Shown here: positions 54,405 through 63,878 of the stretch, in pieces
Layout of the letters: each line of letters opens with the position of its first letter
How positions within the stretch are numbered: position 1 is the first letter of the stretch
NCBI RefSeq assembly: GCF_000971975.1
Contig: NZ_LAQO01000002.1
Location: forward strand, 372,001-436,000
Reading direction: 5' to 3'
Source of the DNA: Paenibacillus algorifonticola
Lineage (GTDB): Bacteria; Bacillota; Bacilli; Paenibacillales; Paenibacillaceae
Length of the DNA stretch: 64,000 nt
Notes under the pieces: generated by a model
What the model saw: only the letters and a program-made list of their open reading frames with translations
What the model was told of the DNA's origin: nothing
Database searches by the model: none
Position numbers and translations under genes: made by a program

Positions 54405-55406
54405 TTGGTTGATGTTTTATCGCAAAATGAGATAGATGCGCTGCTGGCGGCCCTCAATTCCGGCGAGATGGATGCCGAGGATTTAAAAAAGGAAGAAGTA
54501 ACGAAAAAAGTCAGAGTTTATGATTTCAAACGCGCAGTTCGATTTTCGAAGGATCATATTCGCAGCTTGACTCGCATACACGAGAACTTCGCGCGATATT
54601 TGACAACCTATTTCTCAGCGCAGCTTCGTACTTTCGTTCAAATCAGTGTAGTTCAAGTCGAGCAGCTTCCTTATGATGAGTTTATTCGTTCGATTCCGAA
54701 GATGACGATATTGAATATTTTTGAGGCGGAGCCGCTTGAAGGACGCATGGTGATGGAGGTACATCCGAATATCGCTTACGCGATGCTGGATCGTATGCTT
54801 GGCGGGCAAGGCGTTGCGCCTTCCAAAATCAATAACTTGACTGAAATCGAAACGATTATTATGGAAAAGATTTTTAGCCGGACGTTTGAGAGTTTGCAAG
54901 AGGCGTGGAAAACAATCATTGATATATCGCCACGGCTGGAAGCGCTTGAGACGAATCCTCAATTTATGCAAATCGTATCACCGAATGAAACGATCGCGCT
55001 TATTTCCTTAAGTACGAAAATCGGTGAAACGACGGGGATGATCAATCTTTGTATTCCCCATGTTGTCATTGAGCCGGTTATGCCTCGTTTGTCGGCGCAT
55101 CATTGGTTCGTTTCGCAGAAAAAGGAGCGTATTCCAGAGGAAGTTGAAATGCTGGAGCAGCGCGTAAGCAAAGCGAAGCTGCCGATTGTTGCCGAGCTTG
55201 GTGAATCTTCCATTACGATTCAAGAGTTTCTGGGTCTTAATGTAGGAGATGTCATTTCGCTCAGCAAGCCGGTAGGGGAAGGCCTGCATATTAAGGTAGG
55301 CGATAAATTGAAGTTCATCGGCAGTCCAGGCTCCGTGAAAGATCGGTTGGCTATTCAGCTTGATGAAGTTGTGAACGAAGGAGCGGGAGAAGAATATGAC
55401 GAGTAA
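54405..55406 (+). CDS. fliM: Flagellar motor switch protein FliM
   Basis: C-ring protein that binds CheY-P. The N-terminal CheY-binding peptide is LSQNEIDALLAALNSGE; the middle CheC-like domain contains YDFKRAVRFSKDHIRSLTRI; the C-terminal SpoA domain contains VAELGESSITIQEFLGLNVG. The length is 333 aa. TTG 54405 is behind GGGGGTGAG. It overlaps fliY by 11 bases. Confidence 0.97.
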   Translation: MVDVLSQNEIDALLAALNSGEMDAEDLKKEEVTKKVRVYDFKRAVRFSKDHIRSLTRIHENFARYLTTYFSAQLRTFVQISVVQVEQLPYDEFIRSIPKMTILNIFEAEPLEGRMVMEVHPNIAYAMLDRMLGGQGVAPSKINNLTEIETIIMEKIFSRTFESLQEAWKTIIDISPRLEALETNPQFMQIVSPNETIALISLSTKIGETTGMINLCIPHVVIEPVMPRLSAHHWFVSQKKERIPEEVEMLEQRVSKAKLPIVAELGESSITIQEFLGLNVGDVISLSKPVGEGLHIKVGDKLKFIGSPGSVKDRLAIQLDEVVNEGAGEEYDE

Positions 55407-56616
55407 AGATTATTTGTCGCAGGAGGAAATTGATGCGTTACTAAATCAATCTTCTGGCAGTACGGATGCTGAACAGCCATCTGCCGATGATGTTCAGTTA
55501 TCAGATTTCCTCTCAGCTATGGAACAGGATGCGCTTGGTGAAATTGGGAACATTACGTTCGGAAGCGCAGCAACTGCCTTGTCCACATTGTTAGGTGTGA
55601 AGGTGGATATTACAACGCCGGAAGTTACCTTTATTCGCAGAGATCAGCTGTCAGATGAATTTCCAAAGCCTCATGTTGCTGTAAGTGTTCAATATGTGGA
55701 CGGCTTCCAAGGAATAAATTCGCTTGTCATTAAGACGAGAGACGCGCAAATTATTGCTGATTTGATGCTTGGCGGCTCAGGTAATCCTACAGATGAAGAG
55801 CTCAATGAGATTCATATCAGCGCCGTCCAGGAAGCGATGAATCAAATGATGGGGTCATCTGCAACGTCGATGTCTACCATTTTCAATCGTTTCGTTAATA
55901 TTTCGCCGCCAGGCATCGATATTCTCGATGTAGACAACGGTGGAGGAATGGGCCATCTGCCTCCGGTAGATATATTCATCAAAATTTCGTTCCGGCTTAA
56001 AATTGGAGATTTGATAGATTCGACAATTATGCAGCTACTGCCTGTTTCTTTTGCAAAGCAAATGGTTGCTATTCTTATGGGTGAAGAGACGGGCGAAGAG
56101 ACCGCTGCAGCAGTTGAAGCGCCACCAGTAGTAGAAGCGCCGCCAGTGGCTCCGCAAGCGCCACAAAGTGCTCCTGCGCAGCCTACGGCTCCATCGTTGC
56201 AGAAGCAAGAACAACAACCGCCAGCGGGATATTATGAAGCGCCGATGATGCAGCCGCCTGGCCCGAATACATATGGCCATGCAGCCAATCGCAATGTGAA
56301 TGTTCAGCCTGTGCAGTTTGCTAATTTCAATAATGCGCCATATATTCAAGGTGAAGAGACGAACCTCAATTTACTGCTCGACATACCACTTAAGGTTACC
56401 GTAGAATTAGGAAGGACCCAGAAGCAAATTAAAGATATTTTGGAATTGTCGCAAGGGTCTATTATCGAGCTGGACAAGCTTGCTGGTGAGCCTGTAGACA
56501 TTCTGGTTAACAACAAGCTGATCGCAAAAGGCGAAGTTGTCGTTATCGATGAGAACTTCGGCGTACGTGTAACCGATATCGTAAGCCAATGGGACCGAAT
56601 TCAAAAATTACAATAG
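55396..56616 (+). CDS. fliY: Motor switch protein and CheY-P phosphatase FliY
   Basis: A 406-aa switch protein of the Bacillus type. The N-terminal peptide LSQEEIDALLNQ matches the FliM motif; the CheC-like part has two active-site blocks, EIGNITFGSAATALS and ISAVQEAMNQMMGSSATSMS; a Pro/Gln/Ala-rich linker covers about residues 240-310; the last 85 residues are a FliN/SpoA domain (DIPLKVTVELGRTQKQIKDI). ATG 55396 overlaps the end of fliM. Confidence 0.96.
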   Translation: MTSKDYLSQEEIDALLNQSSGSTDAEQPSADDVQLSDFLSAMEQDALGEIGNITFGSAATALSTLLGVKVDITTPEVTFIRRDQLSDEFPKPHVAVSVQYVDGFQGINSLVIKTRDAQIIADLMLGGSGNPTDEELNEIHISAVQEAMNQMMGSSATSMSTIFNRFVNISPPGIDILDVDNGGGMGHLPPVDIFIKISFRLKIGDLIDSTIMQLLPVSFAKQMVAILMGEETGEETAAAVEAPPVVEAPPVAPQAPQSAPAQPTAPSLQKQEQQPPAGYYEAPMMQPPGPNTYGHAANRNVNVQPVQFANFNNAPYIQGEETNLNLLLDIPLKVTVELGRTQKQIKDILELSQGSIIELDKLAGEPVDILVNNKLIAKGEVVVIDENFGVRVTDIVSQWDRIQKLQ

Positions 56617-56638
56617 CATCCTAGGAGGAAGAAAAAAG

Positions 56639-57001
56639 ATGGCAAACCGTATTCTAATCGTAGACGACGCAGCATTTATGCGCATGATGATCCGCGATAT
56701 TTTATCCAAAAACGGCTACGAAGTAGTTGGTGAAGCACCAGATGGCGCACAAGCGGTAGAGAAATTCAAGGAGCTTAAGCCAGACCTGATCACGATGGAT
56801 ATCACGATGCCTGAGATGGACGGCATTGCAGCACTGAAAGAAGTTAAAAAAATCGACCCGAATGCAAAAGTCATTATGTGCTCTGCAATGGGACAGCAAG
56901 CAATGGTTATTGATGCTATTCAAGCCGGAGCGAAAGATTTTATCGTTAAGCCTTTCCAAGCGGACCGTGTTATTGAAGCGATCAAGAAAACGCTGGGCTA
57001 A
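56639..57001 (+). CDS. cheY: Chemotaxis response regulator CheY
   Basis: Receiver-only response regulator of 120 aa. Acidic pocket Asp9/Asp10, phosphorylated Asp54 in TMDITMPEMDG, Ser82 and Lys104 in DFIVKPF are all in place. CheA phosphorylates it; in Bacillus CheY-P binding to FliM promotes counter-clockwise rotation. ATG 56639 follows TAGGAGGAAG. It is followed by fliO after three bases. Confidence 0.97.
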   Translation: MANRILIVDDAAFMRMMIRDILSKNGYEVVGEAPDGAQAVEKFKELKPDLITMDITMPEMDGIAALKEVKKIDPNAKVIMCSAMGQQAMVIDAIQAGAKDFIVKPFQADRVIEAIKKTLG

Positions 57002-57004
57002 CGG

Positions 57005-57646
57005 TTGTATGCGATGGTCAAACTTAAAGCTCGTGTAACGTTTTTATTGTTTTCGGGAATGGCCGTTCTGCCTGCCGCCGCTTTAGCGGAAGCAGTTCAG
57101 ACGAGCCAGCCTGAATTGCCATATACTAGTCCGTCCAACATGGCAGGCAGTGTAGTATGGGTTATTTTTTCTTTGCTACTTATTATTGGACTAATCATTG
57201 TTGTTATTAAATGGCTATCGCGGCGCAACCGGGCGTTCGGAGGAACAAATCGTTCGCTTCGTTCGCTCGGGGGCATTTCCTTAGGTCAAAATCATTCGCT
57301 TCAAGTTGTGGAGCTGTCAGGCCGTCTATATGTTGTAGGGGTTGGCGAAAGCATTACCCTGCTGGACAAGATTGATGATGCAAAAGAAGCTGAGGCGATT
57401 ATTGAGGCAATGGAGAGGCAAGTGCAAGGTGGCTGGTCGCCGAGTGCTTTGACGGGCTTAATCTCACGCTTTCGTCAAGGCTCTGGCGAGCAGGAACCGC
57501 AGGATGAACAGTGGAACGACGCTTCTTCGTTTCAGAATGTGCTCAAGGACAAGATGAATCGTCAAGCGGATCGCAAGCAGCAGCTCGAAGCACTCCTCAA
57601 AGACCCTAACCCTAATGAACGGTTGAATGATGATCATGAAAAATAA
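57005..57646 (+). CDS. fliO: Flagellar export protein FliO (FliZ)
   Basis: A 213-aa membrane protein helping assembly of the FliP export gate. A signal-like N-terminus (VTFLLFSGMAVLPAAALA), a second span near residues 50-70 (VVWVIFSLLLIIGLIIVVI), then a cytoplasmic SpoA-like domain with SLRSLGGISLGQNHSLQVVE. The start is uncertain: TTG 57005 or ATG 57014, neither with a strong ribosome-binding site, so coupling to cheY is likely. Called FliZ in B. subtilis. It overlaps fliP by 20 bases. Confidence 0.9.
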   Translation: MYAMVKLKARVTFLLFSGMAVLPAAALAEAVQTSQPELPYTSPSNMAGSVVWVIFSLLLIIGLIIVVIKWLSRRNRAFGGTNRSLRSLGGISLGQNHSLQVVELSGRLYVVGVGESITLLDKIDDAKEAEAIIEAMERQVQGGWSPSALTGLISRFRQGSGEQEPQDEQWNDASSFQNVLKDKMNRQADRKQQLEALLKDPNPNERLNDDHEK

Positions 57647-58391
57647 ATGGTGGATAGCTCTTGTTGCGGTACAGTTAGCTGGTCTCATATTTCAATCGCA
57701 TGCTTTTGCTGAACCGCTACCGAACGTAGAAATTAACTTTGGCAACACGGGCAGCGATCAGCCGAACCCGAGCGCGTTATCGATTTTGCTGCTGATTACC
57801 GTACTAAGCATAGCGCCTGCTATTCTAGTATTGATGACCAGCTTTACACGCATCATTATCGTGCTTAGCTTCGTTCGGACATCCCTCGGTACGCAGATGA
57901 TGCCGCCGAACCAGGTATTAATCGGACTTGCTATGTTTTTAACCTTTTTTATTATGGCCCCTACCTTTTCTCAAGTAAATGAGGTAGCGTTGCAGCCATA
58001 TTTGAAAGGGGAAATTTCCCAAACAGCAGCTTTCGAGAAGGCGTCTGTACCGATGAAGGCGTTTATGTTCAAGCAGACGAGAGAGAAGGATTTAAAGCTG
58101 TTTATGGACTACACGAAGACGGAAAAGCCGGAAACTTTCGAGGATATTCCTTTGACGGTTCTCATTCCGGCATATGCGATTAGCGAAATTAAGACAGCCT
58201 TTCAAATGGGCTTCCTTATATTCATACCTTTTCTCGTTATTGATATGATTGTATCAAGTACGTTAATGGCGATGGGGATGATGATGCTTCCGCCAGTAAT
58301 GATTTCATTGCCGTTCAAGCTCTTGCTGTTCGTCATGGTAGATGGCTGGTATTTGATAGTCAAATCCTTGTTATTAAGCTTTAATACCTGA
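57627..58391 (+). CDS. fliP: Flagellar export gate protein FliP
   Basis: Core membrane protein of the export gate. A signal peptide (WWIALVAVQLAGLIFQSHAF), then LLITVLSIAPAILVLMTSFTR and VLSFVRTSLGTQMMPPNQVL, with several later spans including MDMIVSSTLMAMGMMMLPPV-type sequence. The length is 254 aa. ATG 57627 is followed by two more in-frame ATG codons, so the exact start is unsure. It overlaps fliO. Confidence 0.96.
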   Translation: MMIMKNKWWIALVAVQLAGLIFQSHAFAEPLPNVEINFGNTGSDQPNPSALSILLLITVLSIAPAILVLMTSFTRIIIVLSFVRTSLGTQMMPPNQVLIGLAMFLTFFIMAPTFSQVNEVALQPYLKGEISQTAAFEKASVPMKAFMFKQTREKDLKLFMDYTKTEKPETFEDIPLTVLIPAYAISEIKTAFQMGFLIFIPFLVIDMIVSSTLMAMGMMMLPPVMISLPFKLLLFVMVDGWYLIVKSLLLSFNT

Positions 58392-58414
58392 CGACTGTAT
58401 AGGGGGGATGTTCA

Positions 58415-58684
58415 ATGAGTGCCGATTTTATTATCGGTCTGGCCAGCGAGGCTGTATTTACTGTACTAAAAAGCAGCGCGCCAATGCTTGTTATTGCTCT
58501 CGTTGTTGGGCTCTTGGTCAGTATTTTTCAGGCGACTACCCAGATACAAGAGCAAACCTTAGCATTTGTTCCGAAAATTGTAGCGGTTTTTGCATCCGTT
58601 GTTTTGTTCGGGCCGTGGATTCTAAATACGATCGTTGATTTCACTTATAATCTGCTGAACAACCTGCATAAATATATCGGATAG
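58415..58684 (+). CDS. fliQ: Flagellar export gate protein FliQ
   Basis: An 89-aa protein with two membrane spans: LVIALVVGLLVSIFQATTQI (with the conserved IFQATTQIQEQTL) and VAVFASVVLFGPWILNTI. ATG 58415 follows GGGGGGATG. It lies between fliP and fliR as usual. Confidence 0.96.
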   Translation: MSADFIIGLASEAVFTVLKSSAPMLVIALVVGLLVSIFQATTQIQEQTLAFVPKIVAVFASVVLFGPWILNTIVDFTYNLLNNLHKYIG

Positions 58685-58699
58685 GCGTGAATCGCAGCG

Positions 58700-59488
58700 A
58701 TGGAGCTTATCGAGCAAGGTTTTCCTATTTTTTTGTTGATTTTTTGTCGAATTACATCATTTTTCGTCGTAGCTCCGATGTTTTCAGGGAAAATGATGCC
58801 GAATATTGCGAAAATCGGATTAAGTTTTTTTATATCCTTTATCGTGTATCTCACTTATGGCATTAATCAGACGGTAGCGACAGATGCGAGCTATGTGCTT
58901 TATGTTGTACAGGAAATATTGATTGGCCTGCTATTTGGCTTCGTGGTGTATTTGTTTTTCGTAGTCGTGCAGACTGCAGGAGCATTAATGGATTTGCAGA
59001 TTGGTTTTGCGATGGCGAACGTCGTCAACCCACTAACGGGTACTTCCGTTCCATTGCTAGGAAATTTTAAATACATGATGCTTATTCTTATTTTTTTCTC
59101 CTTGAACGGCCATCACTACTTGCTTAGAGGGTTAATGGACAGTTATAAATGGATGCCGCTTGCTGGAGACTTTTTTGCGAGAATCAGCAGTGGCAGCATT
59201 AGCGAGTTTTTAACGAACGCAGTTGGAAATACGTTTTTGCTAGCTCTGCAGGTTGCAGCTCCGCTAGTAATTGCGATGTTTTTGACGGATGTCGGACTGG
59301 CATTTTTAGCAAAAACAGCGCCTCAATACAATGTTTTCGTTATAGGGATACCGCTTAAGCTTATTATCGGGATGGTTTTGCTCGTGCTGCTTATGCCGGG
59401 ACTAAGTGGTCTGTATGAGCGGCTTATTGCCATCATGTTTGACAACTTGGAGCAGCTTTTCGCTATTTTTAAAGGGCCGGATGGGTAA
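58700..59488 (+). CDS. fliR: Flagellar export gate protein FliR
   Basis: A 262-aa protein with about six membrane spans and the conserved DLQIGFAMANVVNPLTGTSV and LTDVGLAFLAKTAPQYNVFV blocks. It forms the export gate with FliP and FliQ. ATG 58700 lies 15 bases after fliQ. Confidence 0.96.
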   Translation: MELIEQGFPIFLLIFCRITSFFVVAPMFSGKMMPNIAKIGLSFFISFIVYLTYGINQTVATDASYVLYVVQEILIGLLFGFVVYLFFVVVQTAGALMDLQIGFAMANVVNPLTGTSVPLLGNFKYMMLILIFFSLNGHHYLLRGLMDSYKWMPLAGDFFARISSGSISEFLTNAVGNTFLLALQVAAPLVIAMFLTDVGLAFLAKTAPQYNVFVIGIPLKLIIGMVLLVLLMPGLSGLYERLIAIMFDNLEQLFAIFKGPDG

Positions 59489-59502
59489 AGGAGGCTGTAA
59501 TC

Positions 59503-60600
59503 GTGCAAATGTACCGCTTAAAGCTCGACCTGCAGCTGTTCAGCCAAGAAAAAACGGAGAAAGCGACGCCCAAAAAACGTGCAGATTCGCGTAAAAAAGG
59601 ACAGGTCTCCAAATCGGCAGACTTTCCCAGCTCCTTGATCTTGTTGTTTACGTTTGCCGGGTTTGCCATGTTTGGCGGCTTTTACAAGCAGCGAATTATG
59701 AATATGTTCGATGATATTTTCGAAAATTGGCTGCTTATGGAGCTTACGTCTGAAAATGTTTTTAACTTGTTCGGTACGCTCGTAACTGAAATGCTCATTT
59801 TTTTACTACCCATATTTTCGGTAGCTATTTTAGTAGGCATTATCGGCAACGTTGCGCAATTTGGATTCCTGCTTACAGGAGAGCCGCTCAAGATGAAGAT
59901 CGAAAAGCTGAATCCGCTCCAAGGATTGAAACAGCTATTCTCCATGCGTTCTATTGTTGAAATGCTTAAAAGCCTACTCAAGCTACTGATTATTGGAGTG
60001 CTCGTATACCAGACGATTGCAAGCGATTGGAGCCGACTGCTTTCTCTTTCCGACTTGTCTGTCGAGCAAATTTTCGCCTTTGCAGCTGGTCTGACAGTCA
60101 GTATGGGGATCAAAATCGGTGTTGCACTTGTGATACTCGCCTTTGCGGATTATTTGTATCAGAAGTATGAGCAGGAGAAAAGCATGCGGATGTCCAAGCA
60201 GGACATTAAGGACGAGCATAAGAAATCAGAGGGTGATCCGCTTGTTAAAGGCCGCATCCGAGAAAAGCAGCGGAGAATGGCCATCCAGCGGATGATGCAG
60301 CAGATTCCGAATGCAGATGTCGTCATTACAAACCCGACGCACTTTGCAATCGCCTTGAAATATGATTCCTCTAATATGGAGGCGCCCGTTATTATTGCCA
60401 AAGGCATGGATCATGTGGCGCTGCGCATTAGGGAAATCGCCAAAGAGCACGGCGTTATTACGATGGAAAATAAGCCGCTTGCCAGAGCATTATACGAACG
60501 CGCCGAAATCGGAGATGCCATACCGGCAGATTTGTTCCAGGCTGTGGCGGAGGTGCTCGCATACGTTTACAAGCTTAAAGGCCGTGTCAAATCATCGTAA
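59503..60600 (+). CDS. flhB: Flagellar export switch protein FlhB
   Basis: Switches export from rod/hook to filament substrates after self-cleavage. The N-terminal cytoplasmic block has EKTEKATPKKRADSRKKGQV; four membrane spans follow; the cleavage motif is Asn277-Pro-Thr-His in VVITNPTHFAIALKYD. The length is 365 aa. GTG 59503 is behind AAAGGAGG. The separate YlqH gene matches only the part after the NPTH site. Confidence 0.97.
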   Translation: MQMYRLKLDLQLFSQEKTEKATPKKRADSRKKGQVSKSADFPSSLILLFTFAGFAMFGGFYKQRIMNMFDDIFENWLLMELTSENVFNLFGTLVTEMLIFLLPIFSVAILVGIIGNVAQFGFLLTGEPLKMKIEKLNPLQGLKQLFSMRSIVEMLKSLLKLLIIGVLVYQTIASDWSRLLSLSDLSVEQIFAFAAGLTVSMGIKIGVALVILAFADYLYQKYEQEKSMRMSKQDIKDEHKKSEGDPLVKGRIREKQRRMAIQRMMQQIPNADVVITNPTHFAIALKYDSSNMEAPVIIAKGMDHVALRIREIAKEHGVITMENKPLARALYERAEIGDAIPADLFQAVAEVLAYVYKLKGRVKSS

Positions 60601-60621
60601 TTTAAGGGAGGAGGAAGCGTC

Positions 60622-62655
60622 ATGAAACCAAAAGATCTTATCGTTTTAATCGGGATCATAGGCATCGTGCTCATGATGGTTATTCCCATCCCTATTCTTT
60701 TGCTGGATATTTTGCTTATTCTGAATATTTCAGTTGCTTTAATGATATTGCTTATTGCGATGAATACGAAGGAAGCGCTGGAGTTTTCTATCTTTCCCGC
60801 AGTTTTGCTTGTTACGACCTTATTCCGATTAGCACTCAACATTTCTACTACCCGGAACATTTTGCAGCATGCAGAGGCGGGGGAAGTTGTCGCAACATTC
60901 GGTAGATGGGTTGGAGGCGGGCAAATAGCAATCGGGTTTATCGTCTTTCTGATTCTCGTTGTTGTTCAGTTCATCGTTATTACGAAAGGTTCTGAGCGGG
61001 TCGCCGAGGTTGCAGCAAGATTTACGCTCGATGCGATGCCCGGCAAGCAGATGAGTATTGATGCCGACTTAAACGCGGGGCTCATTAATGAGCAGCAGGC
61101 GCGGGCCCGTCGTTCCAAGATTGAAAGAGAAGCAGATTTCTACGGAGCTATGGATGGTGCCAGCAAGTTTGTAAAAGGGGATGCGATCGCATCCATTATC
61201 ATTCTCATTATTAATCTGGTTGGCGGATTTATAATCGGGATGGCGATACATGGTTTTGGTTTTGCCGAAGCACTTGAAACCTATTCCATTTTAACCATCG
61301 GGGATGGTCTCGTCAGTCAGATTCCAGCATTGCTTATTTCGGTAGCATCAGGCCTAATCGTTACACGGGCAGCATCGGATGGCAACCTGGCGCAGGATTT
61401 AACAGCACAGTTATTTAAATACCCTAATCTTTTATACATAGTTGCAGGAACAATTGCTCTGCTTGGTTTAGTTTCGCCAATCGGCGTTATGCGCACGCTC
61501 CCCTTTGCGGCACTGCTCGCATTTGGAGCATGGAGAATGAAGAAGCTGCAGGAGAAACAAGTGGAGCAAGAGGAGATGCTTGTGGAAGAGCAGCAAATTG
61601 AAGAGGTTCGTAATCCGGAGAGCGTCATTGGCTTGCTGCAGGTGGATCCAATCGAATTCGAATTTGGCTACGGTCTGATTCCATTGGCAGATACGCAGCA
61701 GGGCGGGGACTTGCTGGATCGTATCATTATGATCAGAAGGCAATGCGCGCTTGAGCTAGGGCTTGTCGTTCCCGTTATTCGAATTCGCGACAATATTCAA
61801 CTGCGGCCAAATGAATACGTCGTTAAGATTAAAGGGAATACGGTTGCGAAAGGCGAGCTACTGCTCAATCATTATTTGGCGATGAGTCCAGGTTTTGATG
61901 ATGATTCGGTACTCGGTATTGAAACAACAGAACCGGCATTCGGGCTTCCAGCTATTTGGATTGACGAGCAGATGAAAGAAAGAGCGGAAATGTCGGGATA
62001 CACCGTCGTAGATCCGCCTTCGGTTGTCGCCACGCATTTGACAGAAATTATTAAGCGCCATGCACATGAGCTGCTTGGCCGTCAAGAGACGAAGGCGCTT
62101 ATTGAAAATGTAAAGGAATCTTATCCAGCGCTTATCGACGATCTCATCCCTGCAGTTCTATCGATTGGCGATTTGCAAAAAGTGCTTGCCAAGCTGCTTC
62201 GTGAGAAAGTTTCGATCCGCGATTTGGTAACGATTTTTGAAACATTAGCCGATCACGGTCATTACACGAAAGATCCCGATGTGCTGACGGAATATGTCAG
62301 ACAAGCGCTGTCGAGACAAATTACCCAGCAGTTTGCGGCAACGGGAGATAAGCTTAAAGTCATTACGGTCGGTCCGGCGATGGAGAAGAAAATCGCTGAG
62401 TCGGTGCAGCAAACCGATCAGGGAAGTTACATTGCGCTTGATCCGATCGTCACTCAACAAATTTATTCCAAGCTGAATGAGCAGGTTACCCGGCAAATTC
62501 AGTCTGGACAGCAGCCTGTTGTGTTGACTTCCCCTACAATCCGCATGTATTTGCGTCAGATTGTGGAGCGGACGATGCAGGAGGTTCCGGTCATTTCTTA
62601 CAGTGAGCTTGAACCTAACGTTGAAGTTCAGAGCGTAGGGGTGGTGAATTTATGA
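60622..62655 (+). CDS. flhA: Flagellar export protein FlhA
   Basis: The largest export-gate protein, 677 aa, with about eight spans in the first 310 residues (IVLIGIIGIVLMMVIPIPIL) and the FHIPEP region (TTLFRLALNISTTRNILQ and GSERVAEVAARFTLDAMPGK). The C-terminal half is cytoplasmic and binds export substrates (LGRQETKALIENVKESYPAL). ATG 60622 has GGGAGGAGG upstream. It overlaps flhF by 4 bases. Confidence 0.98.
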   Translation: MKPKDLIVLIGIIGIVLMMVIPIPILLLDILLILNISVALMILLIAMNTKEALEFSIFPAVLLVTTLFRLALNISTTRNILQHAEAGEVVATFGRWVGGGQIAIGFIVFLILVVVQFIVITKGSERVAEVAARFTLDAMPGKQMSIDADLNAGLINEQQARARRSKIEREADFYGAMDGASKFVKGDAIASIIILIINLVGGFIIGMAIHGFGFAEALETYSILTIGDGLVSQIPALLISVASGLIVTRAASDGNLAQDLTAQLFKYPNLLYIVAGTIALLGLVSPIGVMRTLPFAALLAFGAWRMKKLQEKQVEQEEMLVEEQQIEEVRNPESVIGLLQVDPIEFEFGYGLIPLADTQQGGDLLDRIIMIRRQCALELGLVVPVIRIRDNIQLRPNEYVVKIKGNTVAKGELLLNHYLAMSPGFDDDSVLGIETTEPAFGLPAIWIDEQMKERAEMSGYTVVDPPSVVATHLTEIIKRHAHELLGRQETKALIENVKESYPALIDDLIPAVLSIGDLQKVLAKLLREKVSIRDLVTIFETLADHGHYTKDPDVLTEYVRQALSRQITQQFAATGDKLKVITVGPAMEKKIAESVQQTDQGSYIALDPIVTQQIYSKLNEQVTRQIQSGQQPVVLTSPTIRMYLRQIVERTMQEVPVISYSELEPNVEVQSVGVVNL

Positions 62656-63878
62656 GAGTGAAACGTTATGTGGTAAATGCCCTTCCCGAGGCGCTGCCGA
62701 TGATCCGAAGCGATCTTGGCAAAGATGCCGTTATATTGAATACGAAAGAAGTCAAAGTTGGCGGCTTCATGGGCATGTTCCGCAAAAAGAAGATGGAAGT
62801 TATTGCCGCTATTGAGTCGAACGCAGCGGTTCCGGACAATCCGCCGCAGAAGCGCAAGGCGCCGGATGATGTCAGTGCCGTAATGGCTGCCATAACGGAG
62901 ACGATGCAGAAGCAGCAGCGTGCCGCGGCGGCAACCGCAGCTATTACAGCTACGGTTGAGCCGCCGGCAAGGCCGGCACCAGTTGCGGCGGCTTCTCCAG
63001 TTAACGATCAGCTCATGGATGAAATTAAAGGGATTAAGCAATCCCTCTTGCAGCTTTCTTCACAAAAAGCAGGAAATGCATTTTCGGAAGCTGCAAAAGC
63101 ACTCCGTGACCGCCTTCAAGAGCAGGAGCTGGATGTGGAGTGGATCGACCAACTAATGGCGATCATCTCTGAGCAGGAAGGGCAGCATAAAGAGCCTTTG
63201 ACACGCACGCAAGTATGGGAGCTTGCCAAACGGCAGCTGCTCGAATGGATGGCGCCGTACGCTGCGGGCATGCTCGATGAGCAGGCTAGAATCGTTCATT
63301 TTGTGGGTCCGACTGGCGTAGGCAAAACGACAACGATCGCTAAGCTTGCGGCTAATCAAACGATTAAGCATAACAAAAAGGTAGGTTTCATTACATCGGA
63401 TACGTACCGAATTGCAGCCGTTGATCAGCTTAGAACGTATGCGAATATTTTAAATATTCCATTAGAGGTTGTTTTTTCTCCTATGGATTTGCCGAAGGCA
63501 TTCAAGCAGCTTGAAGACCGAGAGCTCATATACATGGATACGGCTGGCCGTAACTTCCGCAATGAGCTGAATGTATCAGAGGTAAACAGCTTGCTTCAAT
63601 CGCATGACCGCAATGAAACGGTGCTTGTGCTGAGTCTTACCGGCAAAACAAAGGATATGACATCAGTAGCCGGAAACTTTGTGAAATATGGCATTGAGAA
63701 GGTACTGTTTACGAAGCAGGATGAAACTGCGGTGTTCGGCTCTATTTTTAACCTTGTAATGAAGTTTGGTTTAACGCCCACTTATGTGGCAAGGGGCCAG
63801 ACGGTGCCGGATGACATCGATCGTTTTGATGCTGCTGCTTATATGAATGACTTGCTGGGGGAAGCGGACGATGAATGA
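62652..63878 (+). CDS. flhF: Flagellar positioning GTPase FlhF
   Basis: SRP-type GTPase that sets flagellum number and place. A basic N-terminal part (RVKRYVVNALPEALPMIRSD), a low-complexity linker rich in Ala/Pro (about residues 75-125), an N domain and a G domain with [19 protein letters not shown] near residue 219 and YMDTAGRNFRNELN. The length is 408 aa. ATG 62652 overlaps the flhA stop. It is followed by flhG. Confidence 0.97.
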   Translation: MRVKRYVVNALPEALPMIRSDLGKDAVILNTKEVKVGGFMGMFRKKKMEVIAAIESNAAVPDNPPQKRKAPDDVSAVMAAITETMQKQQRAAAATAAITATVEPPARPAPVAAASPVNDQLMDEIKGIKQSLLQLSSQKAGNAFSEAAKALRDRLQEQELDVEWIDQLMAIISEQEGQHKEPLTRTQVWELAKRQLLEWMAPYAAGMLDEQARIVHFVGPTGVGKTTTIAKLAANQTIKHNKKVGFITSDTYRIAAVDQLRTYANILNIPLEVVFSPMDLPKAFKQLEDRELIYMDTAGRNFRNELNVSEVNSLLQSHDRNETVLVLSLTGKTKDMTSVAGNFVKYGIEKVLFTKQDETAVFGSIFNLVMKFGLTPTYVARGQTVPDDIDRFDAAAYMNDLLGEADDE